DNA from: Globomyces pollinis-pini
Lineage: Eukaryota; Chytridiomycota; Chytridiomycetes; Rhizophydiales; Globomycetaceae
Assembly: GCA_025399215.1 (NCBI GenBank)
Contig: MU621297.1
Coordinates: 1 to 15,072 of the forward strand
DNA: 15,072 nt
Direction: 5' to 3'
In this document: in pieces, positions 1 through 8,669 of the stretch
Layout of the letters: each line of letters opens with the position of its first letter
Position numbering within the stretch: the stretch's first letter is position 1
Position numbers and translations under genes: made by a program
Notes under the pieces: generated by a model
Told to the model about the DNA's origin: nothing
Seen by the model: only the letters and a program-made list of their open reading frames with translations
Database searches by the model: none

Positions 1-924
1 GAGGGACCCATGATAGCAGTCATACGCGAAGATCGAATAGGACCACTGACACCTTGCAAGATGGTTTTACCATTTGGAAGAGTATAACCGAGTTTGTCCA
101 TTTTAAAGTTCATCTTTAGTTCACGACCATTCAAAGATCGCTTGAATGCATCTGTCAAAATCTTTTCTGGACTAGAAGTTTTTTCTTCCGTTTCTGGTAG
201 TTTTCCGTCCAACTTTTTAACTCGTTTTGCTTCAAACATCATTCTGAGAAGAACGATTGTTAAGAGTATGATATCTAGCACACCCATAATTGTGATTCCG
301 ACATATGATGTTTGTTTGACAGTACCTTCTGGGCAACTTGAAAGGAAATCACATTTGATTGGCTCAAATGTTCCACTGGGACAAAAATGACCAGCAGGAC
401 TAAACGTTAGCGTGTTTATCAAAGTACCAAAGCTTTTTCTCATTAGGTGTTGGACAAACATATCCTCTTGGACAGATAATTGGTTCAGTCGGACCTTGTG
501 AGCCGTCCTTTCCATCGGTACAATATTGAGAGTAAAGTCTGTTTAAAGTGCAGTTGATTGATGCAGGGCAGAAAGTTGGCTCAGTCTGCTTATTTGCAGT
601 ATCAATAAATGGACAATAAAATCCTTTAGGACATTTCGGTTCTTCATTTAAGAGTTTGCCTTCTGCAGTTGAAAAAATTGGAAGTCCCGTAGTATTTGAA
701 AAGAAGCACATTAGTTTTGGATCCAATGGGATGGAAGTGAGTGGTAATGCTGTGTTTGGAAATGCGTTTCCTGGCACAGTGCTTGAGTTAGCAGCTTGAG
801 TTGAGTTAAAAGGGAAATTAGAATTATTTGATTGAGGGAGCGTGTTGTTGCCGACCGCAGTACCATTTGGTCGTTGGTTTCCTATTGGAACTCCACCTGG
901 TAAATTACTTGGTACTGTAGACAT
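1..924 (-). CDS. ABCG-type ABC transporter with Cys-rich N-terminal domain (5' part)
   Basis: Partial gene, exons 924..428 and 399..1, continuing off the left edge. The start chosen is the only in-frame ATG after the upstream stop. The N-terminus (about 75 residues) is rich in Asn, Ser, Thr and Pro with several N-x-S/T sites. A Cys-rich module follows with repeated CP-x3-YCP-like units (CPKGFYCP, CPRGYVCP, CPAGHFCP), then one membrane segment (YVGITIMGVLDIILLTIVLL). The start of a nucleotide-binding domain follows, ending in MTAIMGPS, the first residues of Walker A, where the window cuts. This order (Cys-rich domain, TM, ABC domain) is that of the ABCG24/28 group and yeast Adp1. A 28-nt intron at 400..427 must be removed; splicing creates the Cys of LCPAGHFC. 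No signal peptide is visible although the Cys-rich part should be luminal or extracellular. Substrate cannot be inferred. Confidence 0.88.
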
Positions 925-1092
925 ATATCTAAATTTGAAAAGAAAGTGCTTCAAGAACCCAAATATTTTGGGCTTCAAAGGCTTCCCAAGTTTAAAGCGT
1001 GATCTTGTTGCCACGATGAATGGTTTCAAAACGAGAATGTCTCACAATAAACACTTTGGACTGACGTATAATTTCGCTATAAAATTCAAAAC

Positions 1093-1098
1093 TTTATT
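1093..1098 (-). terminator. Possible polyadenylation signal of the glycogen phosphorylase gene
   Basis: AATAAA on the minus strand, starting about 15 nt past the phosphorylase stop codon at 1114. Only about 190 nt separate that stop from the ABC transporter ATG, so both the 3' end of one gene and the promoter of the next must fit here. Position and motif are the only evidence. Confidence 0.45.
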
Positions 1099-1113
1099 GG
1101 CTACAGATGCATG

Positions 1114-4100
1114 CTAAGCGAGTGGTTGGGGTTCCACATGCCAAATGTCCTTTGCATAATCAAGAATGGAGCGATCACTTGAAAATTTGCCCATACTTGC
1201 AGCGGCTAGGATAGATTTCTTAGCCCATTCCGCTTGATTTTTGAAACATTTGTCAACTTTGTTCATCGTTTCAATATCTACAATTAATATTATTGTATAA
1301 TTTACACATCTCAAAGTCAGCATGTAAAAGATAATGATCGGAATTTAAGGTGTCTAAGAGTTAAGTTTAATAAAAAATTACTCATCAATGGATCAAAAAT
1401 AGCAGGTTGACCATAGTTTCCACTGCGAATACTTTCCACAACAGATTCCAACTTTTCATTCACTTGTACTCCTTTTCCATAAACTTGATTGTGTCTAACA
1501 TCTGCAACCGCTGGTGTTAAGGTACCGAAAAGGAAGATGTTGTCATCACCAGTTTCTTCGCCAATTTCAATATTTGCTATAAAGTTATGCATGTTTTGCT
1601 CAATTACCTCCATCAACTGTACCAACAATTAAACCACCATTTAGCACAAATTTCATGTTCGAAGTTCCTGATGCTTCAGTTCCAGCAGTTGAAATATGTT
1701 GCGAAATGTCACTAGCAGGGATCATTATTTCTAAATCGTTAAGTATCTAAATTCATTACCCGCAATTGAAACGTTGTAGTTGGGAATGAAAACCAATTGC
1801 AAGTATTTGGACGTACGAACATTATAATTGATGATATTTGAGGCATTATTGATCAATTTGATGATTAATTTTGCCATGTAGTAACCAGGAGCACTCTTTC
1901 CTGCAAAAATAACTTGAAAATGTTAATAGAAATCGGGTTTACCAACGCGAGGTACTTGATTAGCTAGTTCAGCATCATTCAAAGTTTGAAGTTTTTCATA
2001 GTGATAGATAACGGCCATAATGTTCATAAATTGTCGCTTATATTCATGGAGTCGTTTACACTGATATTAGCATCATTGACTTACTTGAACATCAAATAAC
2101 GCATCAGGGTTCACAAATACGTTACAATGTTCCGCAATATAAGCTGCTAAATGTTTCTATCATTAAAACATCAATAAAATTACCTTATTGCCCAACTTGA
2201 TGGCCATCCACTTCTTTTGGAATTCTTTGTCTTCTGCAAACTTTTTGATTTCCGCTATTTTAGAAAGGTCCTAACTTTAGTATCCAATAATTATACTTTT
2301 AACCAAGCAGTACTACCAAGAGTTTCTGTGATTAAAGAACTCAATTTAGGATTGGCTTGGTGAAGCCATCTTCGTGGAGTAACACCATTAGTGACATTAG
2401 TAAATCGTTTTTTGCCAAAGAAGTCGACAAATTCAGGAAAGAGGTCTTTTTGAACCAATTGCGAGTGTAGTTCAGCGACACCATTCACGGTGTGACAGCA
2501 AACAACAGCCAAGATTGCCATGCGCACAGTCTGAGGTGACCCTTCTTCAATAATAGACATACGACGCAACTTTTCACGGTCGCCAGGAAACTTACGTTCC
2601 ACGGATTGCAAAAAGAACAAATTAATATCGAAGATAATCATCATGTGTCTTGGTAGGAGTTCGCGTAGTAATGGGACGGTCCATTTTTCCAATGCTTCTG
2701 GTAAGACAGTGTGGTTAGTGTATGAATACACTTGGGTTACAATTTCTAGCGAAATTAGAAACTACAAACGTACTCCAAGCAGTATCCCAATCCAAGCCCT
2801 CTTCATCAATAAGGATTCTTTGAAGTTCAACAATCCCAATAGTTGGATGAGTATCTACTAGTTAAACCAAAAATTTAAATACCATTCAATTGAATTGCAA
2901 CCTGTTTGCTGAACTCTGACCATGGGTCCCCAGTTTTTTTGAAACGACGAATAATGTCTTGTAAAGTAGCACATACAAAGAAGAATTGTTGTTTCAGTCT
3001 CAATTGCTTCCCAATGTAATGATTATCATTTGGATACTAGATGTTAGAGCGTTAGTGGTTACCAAACAAGAGGTAATATTTTCAGCTTCAGTTTGCTCTC
3101 TAACGGATTTTTCATAATCACCTTTAGGCAATTAGCAATAATTCATAATACCTGCATTAAAGCTCGCAAAGTCAAATTCCACATTTGGCTTTGAAGACCA
3201 TAAACGAATATTAATGGTGGTCTTTGTGCCAAACCCAGGAATAGGATAATCGTATGCAATGGCAACAACTTTCTCCGATGGCTCCCAAGTATGCACTGCT
3301 GGAGCATGGGCAGTTGCCTTCTTGGTAATAACTTGACCACCGAATCCAACATTGTAAGCAATATCCAATCGTTGAATTTCCCAAGGGTTTCCAAAACTGA
3401 TATAAAAACAAGAAATATTACGTGAGCCAATAGTCGGGATGTTCCATTTGGTAACCATCAACAATGCGTTGCTCAAATATACCATAATTGTATCGAATAC
3501 CATAACCTACAATGAATACGAAAAGCAGTTTACCCCAGGCAGGAAGATCAAGTGTTGCCATTGAATCTAGTAATAATTAATTGTACCCAATAACGTACCC
3601 ATGAAGCAGGCTGCAAGTCTACCGAGACCACCATTCCCTAATGCAGCATCTTGCTCTTCTTCAATAAGATCCTCCATGTTGAACCCAATTTTTTTGATGG
3701 CTGAACTATATTCTCCTTTTAGATTCAAGTTCAATAAAGCATTATCCATGCTTCTACCAATCAAAAACTCTAAAGACAAGTAGTAAACTCGCTTAGGAGT
3801 AATATTGGTCAAGTTCATTTGAGTTTCATTCCAATTTTCAATCAATTTATCACGTACAGAGTAGGCGGCAGATTGGTATGCTATCGATCAGATCATTTTC
3901 TAGATGGATACCTGCAAAGTCATCCATATTGAATGAACTACGAGCCAAAGTTTTGGTTGCATGGTTAATAAAAGTTTGCTGAATGAATTCTTCATCTACC
4001 CTAGTCAGGAAATGGTATGGGATACCTTGATCTTTTGGGGTTGTAAACTTTTTCCAGACTGCAGCAATCTCTGGAGAAGGTTTCCACCCTGGATACATTC

Positions 4101-4155
4101 CAGTAGGACCAGTAGCACTACGAACTCTTGGGCCAGGTTGATTCTTTGTGCTCAT
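1114..4155 (-). CDS. GPH1: Glycogen phosphorylase (GT35), complete, 17 exons
   Basis: Releases glucose-1-phosphate from glycogen in the cytosol, using pyridoxal phosphate. Exons: 4155..3912, 3880..3599, 3566..3534, 3506..3422, 3396..3152, 3121..3063, 3036..2883, 2854..2774, 2745..2297, 2270..2184, 2156..2085, 2060..1943, 1912..1760, 1730..1608, 1576..1382, 1353..1306, 1277..1114. They sum to 2592 nt, or 863 aa, normal for the family. Conserved blocks in order are [95 protein letters not shown] and [14 protein letters not shown], whose Lys (about residue 714) should bind PLP. The C-terminus [10 protein letters not shown] resembles fungal enzymes. The 16 introns are 24-32 nt and 11 are phase 1. 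One odd residue: the usual DVQVKR reads DVQCKR across the intron at 2061..2084. A TATA box lies close to the ATG. Confidence 0.96.
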
Positions 4156-4187
4156 TTTGATTAATTAAATTGGAGAAAAAGGAGTGA

Positions 4188-4195
4188 TATTTATA
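4188..4195 (-). promoter_or_regulatory. TATA box of glycogen phosphorylase
   Basis: TATAAATA on the minus strand, ending about 32 nt before the ATG at 4155. If transcription starts at the usual distance from a TATA box, the 5' leader is only a few nucleotides long, or start-site scanning runs into the coding region. Confidence 0.5.
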
Positions 4196-4210
4196 CGAAG
4201 TTGGGGGATT

Positions 4211-4237
4211 GTGTCACCTGCATCAATTAAATGACAC
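4211..4237. promoter_or_regulatory. Dyad element upstream of the phosphorylase TATA box
   Basis: Perfect inverted repeat GTGTCA (4211..4216) and TGACAC (4232..4237) with a 15-nt spacer. The segments also share a direct TCACCTG/ACACCTG similarity. It lies about 16 nt upstream of the TATA box, a plausible transcription-factor site. No specific factor is recognised. Confidence 0.3.
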
Positions 4238-4556
4238 CTGATGTACATCTGAGAGATTAGAAGAAGAATGTTATAAAAAACATTATTGATTGTGAATTCT
4301 TTCGTTACTGAGGATTTAATATCAATTCCTTGGTTTATCTTCCATCAACGTGTTATCGTTGTTATCGTGCCTCCGGTAAGTTGAGTGAATGGTTCTGATT
4401 AATAGTGACTCAAAGTCTGAATTGGTCCAAAATCTAATTCCTGTTTTTCAGTATTATCCCGTTCATGCACAAGAGGTATTTGTCATAGTCACTGTCAAAA
4501 AAAAACGGTAAATGTAATAGATGTTAATGAATAAATGAGTATATATTAGATTTAAT

Positions 4557-6761
4557 TTATACTTCTTCTAATGGATCGTATTTGACCTCTTTACGTTTCA
4601 TAAACTGATTCAGTAAGAATAGAATAATTGCAATGTTGCAGATTACAATTGGGATTGGATGGGTTACTACCCTCTCTGGTGTTACATACTGATAAGCTTC
4701 TCTAACACGTAACAATTCAAGCTGTAATTGCTGCTTAGCATACTTTTCCCAATTGGCGGCGGTTTCGTTCTGTCGAAGGTTGATTGGATGCAGCTCTTCC
4801 GGGTCACTTAGTAAATCATAAACCACAAATTTGCAACTGTTTGGGACAAACATTAGCTTTAATCCATGTTCTCGGTATGCAATAGCAGCCAACCCTGGGT
4901 TTGTGTAAGAAGTACTTGGTCTATCACGATACTCGTGCATTATGCTATCACCTTCGTATCCATAATCAATTCGAACATTGGGATCAAATTGCTTATCGTT
5001 GAGTATATCTAAAATAGTAGGCAAAACATCCTTGTTTGTAAATGGAGCTGAAGAATGATGTCCTGAAAGAATAGGCTTTAGCTTTTTGTTTTCAGTGTAT
5101 AGCATTAAAGGGATTTTAAAAGCTTCTTCGTATCCTACTCCGCCAGTTCCAAATATTCCATGTTCATTGTAAGAATGTCCATGATCCCCAGAGATTACAT
5201 ATAATGTTTCATTGTTTGGATCTCTTTCCTTTAAATCCGACATTAATTTACTAAAATATCGGTCGACATAAGCGATAGAGTTCAAAATATCATTGTACTC
5301 TTTGTCTTCAGATAAGTTTAGTTTTTCCCATGAAGAAGGAGTCCCAAATGGGTGATGGTTTACATTGGAAATGACGGAGAGAAAGTATGGGGTTTGTGAT
5401 TTGACTTTGTCATCAACATATCTTCGGATTTCAGGCAAAAGGATTTCATCTTGATAGCCGAAATAGTTCACTTCTTCTGGCTTTTCGTCAAATTCACTAA
5501 GCTCTCCCGCATCTACATTTTCTCTACCAAAGCAAGTAAAACCAGTCTTTTCAAATACGCTTCCCAAATGGTCAAACTCCAATGTAGCGGTCTGATACAT
5601 TTTTGCATCAAATCCATGTGTTTTTAACAATTCTGGTAAGCAAGTTTTGTAATAGTCGTACTTATGTTCCATGGCAAAGTCAATAGGTAATGGGGAAATT
5701 GAACATAAACCCGCCAGAACTGCTTTAATAGTATAACTGGCTGCAGCCGTAGCACTTTCAAGTCTGAAAGTATCCTTGTGAAATTCACTAAAGAATGGTG
5801 TGATGTTTCTTGCTGCTTTGGCTTCTCGAGTTAATACCCAATCAGCAAATTTTGAATTGTAGTCCATAGGCCAGACATCTGACCTTGCTGATTCGATAAA
5901 TATCCATACAATATTCTTGATATTGGAGTTCTTTGATCGGCGTAAGAAATCAAAATCCTGATTAATTTGATGGGTTTGAGGTTGAATAAAGAGTGGATTA
6001 ACATCAGAGTGTGATTGCCGAGTAAGATTCAAAAGGCCGATAGGTGGTTGATAAACCAAATCAGAGTCCACAAAACAATCAACACTACAGATTAGTTTAC
6101 AGTTTGTCCTTACTCTTGCATTTCTGTACGGAATGGGGCATCCAATAATTCTGAAAGAACATTCCTAGATAACATATCCCATGGACTCATAGGTCTGAAA
6201 AATATGACTGCAATCATGTAGCAAACGAGCGGTACGAAGCACATAAAGATTTTGCATTTGTTAACTGCCAACAACCGACGAAAATGAATAGTTGGAGTTG
6301 ATTTAGTCAAATGGTACGAAATTGCAAAGAACACCGAAAAACCTAACAGAAATACCAAAGCGTATCCACCTTGACTGGCTAGAAGTGGTCCAAATCCTGA
6401 AATTCTCTCACCCACAGAACCTACAACTCCGAAATCAATCTAACGATTAGCCGAATAAATGTAATACCACAGCACCAGAGAAGGCAAGAAAGACGTTTGC
6501 TGCCATTAGAGCGCCCAAATATAATGCCAATGCAATTCCGATCAAACCAAGGACCAACTTTCGAACAAAGCTTACACAGTGATGAGTATGCGCACTTTCA
6601 TACGCCCAAATCAAAGACAAGAATAATAGAATATCCAAATAAAATATCGAGGGAAGCCAAATAAACCATTCAAGAGACAAACTAGTATCTTCGGTTAAAG
6701 CAATCTTTAGTTTATAGTAGAGAGTTGCAAATATGGAAGATAGAATAACATTATAAAACAT
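4557..6761 (-). CDS. Membrane-anchored sulfatase/alkaline-phosphatase superfamily protein (LTA synthase-like)
   Basis: Exons 6761..6468, 6439..6114 and 6084..4557 (2148 nt, 715 aa), joined by removing introns 6440..6467 (28 nt) and 6085..6113 (29 nt). About five N-terminal membrane segments precede an exoplasmic catalytic domain, and a last TM helix (about 679-702) ends in a short basic/acidic tail. Catalytic signatures: NIVWIFIESARSD with a metal-binding Glu (about 271), SYTIKAVLAGL with a likely nucleophile Thr (about 325), NVNHHPFG, and YVISGDHGHSYNEHGIFG with the metal-binding Asp-His pair (about 507/508). This multi-TM plus sulfatase-fold layout matches LTA-synthase/phosphoglycerol-transferase-like enzymes; a phosphoethanolamine transferase or a phosphodiesterase is also possible. 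The start is the first ATG in frame, and reading could begin further upstream (see findings). Confidence 0.85.
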
Positions 6762-7197
6762 GGCAAAGTAGTTGATTGAATTGAATTGATTTAAAATGAC
6801 GAATGTATCAAGTGTGACAGACAAAATGTTTCACAGTCCAACTTAGTCGTGTTTGAACAATGCCAATGAATGCCGTTGGCATGCGATTTATTGATTTGAA
6901 GAATCACTGATATTTGTAGCCATTTTGTCCATACTGTGCTGTTGTCCTTCAATTTGTTTGCAATCTTTTGGGGAATCACATGCTACTGTTTCAATTGCTT
7001 AGTTCGAAATAGGAAAGCACTTAAAGAATGTACAGATTTGTTCATTTTGTACTCATGTCTAAGGGCTTGATTTTCCTCCCTGTGATAGCTGCTGAATCCT
7101 CGCTCGTTTTATTGAACTGTCTATGCACTATGCTGATAATCGATACTGGTGTACTCATTTGTCTACATCTGTGCTCCATCATGAAACTGCATGCATC

Positions 7198-7217
7198 TTA
7201 CCAAATTAGTTTGGTAA
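7198..7217. repeat. Perfect 8-bp hairpin
   Basis: TTACCAAA, loop TTAG, TTTGGTAA. It sits in the gene-poor region, with no T-run beside it that would make it a terminator. Role unknown; it could be a binding site for a dimeric regulator. Confidence 0.5.
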
Positions 7218-7579
7218 ATGCTTTTGTTAATTCAGTCTTTCAAGTAATGAGGTGCTTGTGTGTCCAGATTTGTTCAGGTGGTGTTGCGTAGTTGACTTAA
7301 AGAGAATATTTGAGGTCTGCCAACGGTTATTTATGAACATTTGCAAACGTAAACATGAGAAATAGATTCTATTATATAGTGGATAGTAAGTCACGTGGAA
7401 ATCACTGTTAAATCCGAATCTACTAAGTCGTAACGAATACACTACTAAGTTACAAAAGAAATAAACGGCTATCGCCAAGTTTGTACACTGGAATCGCTAA
7501 GGTGATTGTAATTCCATCCCAGGAAACAGTTAGGAATGGGTACTGATAATAACTGGAATCCGGTTCGGTGATCTAGTTC

Positions 7580-7647
7580 AAGGTTCTATATATATATCCA
7601 CCGTGTATCAGATTAACAGAACCTTTCCAACGTGTATCAGATTAACA
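7580..7647. repeat. Hairpin arms plus 17-nt direct repeat
   Basis: AAGGTTCT (7580..7587) pairs with AGAACCTT (7618..7625). The loop contains an AT dinucleotide run and the first copy of CGTGTATCAGATTAACA (7602..7618). A second exact copy follows at 7631..7647, a period of 29 nt. The first repeat copy touches the right arm of the hairpin. Confidence 0.6.
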
Positions 7648-7766
7648 TCGAATAGCAACCTAAAATCTTAAGTACATAAAGGTCTACAGACTAAAAACTG
7701 TCTTTGGTATGTTTTTTTTTATTACTCCATCATTAGTTCATCAACAAGACAGATCAACAATTTGAA

Positions 7767-8009
7767 TCAGAGTTCATCTTGACTACCATCGGAGTCAACA
7801 ATCACTGGCTCATCCTGTTCATTTTCAATCAACAGCTTAGTCAGATAATGGTTGGTTTGATCTCGAAGTTGTTTAATCTGACTGTTCAAACTAATTAAAT
7901 ATTCTTTTGATTTTTCCAAATCATTTGAGGGAGTTCCACTAACGTTTAACTGTATTGAATGTGATGTTGCTTTGTTACTGTATTCTAAAGTGATTACTGA
8001 TGCTGACAT
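7767..8009 (-). CDS. Small acidic-tailed protein, possibly Gon7-like KEOPS subunit
   Basis: Single-exon gene of 80 aa starting at an ATG. The N-terminus (VITLEYSN...HSIQLNVSG) looks like two beta strands. A predicted helix follows, LNSQIKQLRDQTNHYLTKLL (about residues 41-60), and then an acidic tail DEPVIVDSDGSQDEL. This layout, beta hairpin, then helix with a pattern like LRxQ...N.YLT, then acidic disordered tail, resembles the small fungal/animal KEOPS (EKC) subunit Gon7, which supports tRNA t6A modification. Similarity at this length is weak, so this is a suggestion. The VIVDSD stretch also resembles a SUMO-interacting motif. It shares its strand with both neighbours. Confidence 0.6.
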   Translation of the reverse strand: MSASVITLEYSNKATSHSIQLNVSGTPSNDLEKSKEYLISLNSQIKQLRDQTNHYLTKLLIENEQDEPVIVDSDGSQDEL

Positions 8010-8194
8010 TTCGAATTACTTAATAATGAACTAGTGGAACTCTACTGGAATTGTTAACTTTCTAATGAATGGAATGGGAAAAAAAGGGACTTGAAAAAAA
8101 AGTACTAACTTGACCCAACCAGATATGTCAGACAATCGGCATTTAAAAGCGAAATATAACGCTTTTATTTTCCTATTCTACTAACTTCATCTTC

Positions 8195-8317
8195 ACGGGG
8201 AAGTCTTCTAAGCGTAAAAAAGAATCCAAGAAAAAGATGAAAGTGTCCATTGAAAGGAAAAGAAAGAGCCGTTATGGAATATGAATGGTACGTAACTAAG
8301 GGAAAGAAGACTTCCGT
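8195..8317. repeat. Inverted repeat with 95-nt loop
   Basis: AAGTCTTCT (8201..8209) pairs with AGAAGACTT (8305..8313), extended by four more pairs across a two-base bulge (ACGGGG at 8195..8200 with CCGT at 8314..8317). The loop is purine-rich; one plus frame reads Lys/Arg-rich codons but has no start codon near it. Confidence 0.5.
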
Positions 8318-8369
8318 CATAAAGTATAAGATTAAGGCAACTTGTATACGAACTTTGGTAACTCGTAGT

Positions 8370-8561
8370 GTGGTCTAAAAAAATCTCATGGCAATAGCCT
8401 TTTCACACATTTGGAAGAGTCCTATTGAGAAAGGCTGAAACCAAGGGGTATCTGGACTAGCACTAGTTCCTCCAAATGAGTGAAAAGATCAATTGCAGGA
8501 TAAAGGTATTGATTGAATTTTAAAATAAGCAGTGGTCTAAAAAAATCTCGTGGCAATAACC
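8370..8561. repeat. 30-nt direct repeat pair, 162 nt apart
   Basis: Copies at 8370..8399 and 8532..8561 agree at 28 of 30 positions. Each begins GTGGTCT, then seven A, and ends in a GGCAATARCC-type sequence. Flanks outside the copies do not match, so this is not a simple large duplication. On the minus strand each copy ends in a T7 run, like a Pol III terminator or an Sm-like U-tract. Confidence 0.8.
8399..8487. ncRNA. Candidate structured RNA (long hairpin)
   Basis: CTTTTCACACATTTGG (8399..8414) pairs with CCAAATGAGTGAAAAG (8472..8487) at 15 of 16 positions. A second inner helix is possible between AGTCC (8418..8422) and GGACT (8454..8458). On the minus strand the hairpin is followed directly by the conserved repeat and a T7 run, as in a Pol III transcript. 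Strand, ends and identity are undetermined; it matches no RNA family I can name. Confidence 0.35.
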
Positions 8562-8669
8562 CTTCATATATAGAACAAAATGACAGAAAGATATCAAATT
8601 CAAGTCATGGTGTCTTAACGAATCAGACTTTAAGATAGACGCGATGTTGTACATTTTTTTATCAAACTA

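Larger units (their letters stand above)
4156..4556. other. Intergenic region: phosphorylase promoter and sulfatase 3' flank
   Basis: 401 nt between two minus-strand genes. The right side is the 3' flank of the sulfatase gene and is AT-rich. The left side holds the phosphorylase promoter elements listed separately. A small tandem GTTATCGTT/GTTATCGTG lies at about 4352..4369. No ORF or RNA gene was seen. Confidence 0.6.
6762..7766. other. 1-kb intergenic region without a convincing gene
   Basis: Lies between the start of the sulfatase gene and the stop of the small minus-strand gene. Short ORFs occur on both strands but none shows family motifs. The plus-strand 7028..7291 frame encodes a Cys-rich hydrophobic 87-mer without recognisable features. 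The region contains hairpins at 7198..7217 and 7580..7625 and a 17-nt direct repeat at 7602..7647. It probably holds the sulfatase 5' leader and promoter, and may hold a noncoding RNA. Confidence 0.5.
8010..8669. other. Noncoding region with repeats and hairpins
   Basis: 660 nt between the SNF2 gene's stop and the small gene's start. No long ORF is present. It contains an inverted repeat at 8195..8317, a 30-nt direct repeat (8370..8399 and 8532..8561) and a long imperfect hairpin (8399..8487). It is a candidate location for one or two small RNAs, on either strand: T-runs of seven occur on the plus strand at 8654..8660 and on the minus strand inside each repeat copy. Confidence 0.55.

Noticed and set aside
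3143..3503. Three overlapping minus-strand ORFs in different frames
   Set aside because: Only one frame matches glycogen phosphorylase (3396..3152 as an exon); the others are frame shadows that cross introns.
7028..7291. 87-codon plus-strand ORF encoding a hydrophobic Cys-rich peptide
   Set aside because: No recognisable family, no typical promoter or intron signals, and an unusual composition; I could not support it as a gene although nothing else occupies the region.
6930..7620. GTTCGAAA and GGTTCGG strings suggesting tRNA T-arms
   Set aside because: No matching acceptor, D or anticodon arms could be folded around them.
7767..7780. C-terminal DEL resembling an ER-retention signal in the 80-aa protein
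   Set aside because: The protein has no signal peptide, and the ending is part of an acidic tail.
8415..8460. Resemblance of minus-strand GCCTTTCTCA to the U5 snRNA loop
   Set aside because: The invariant U5 loop sequence and its flanking stem are not present, so an snRNA identity is not supported.
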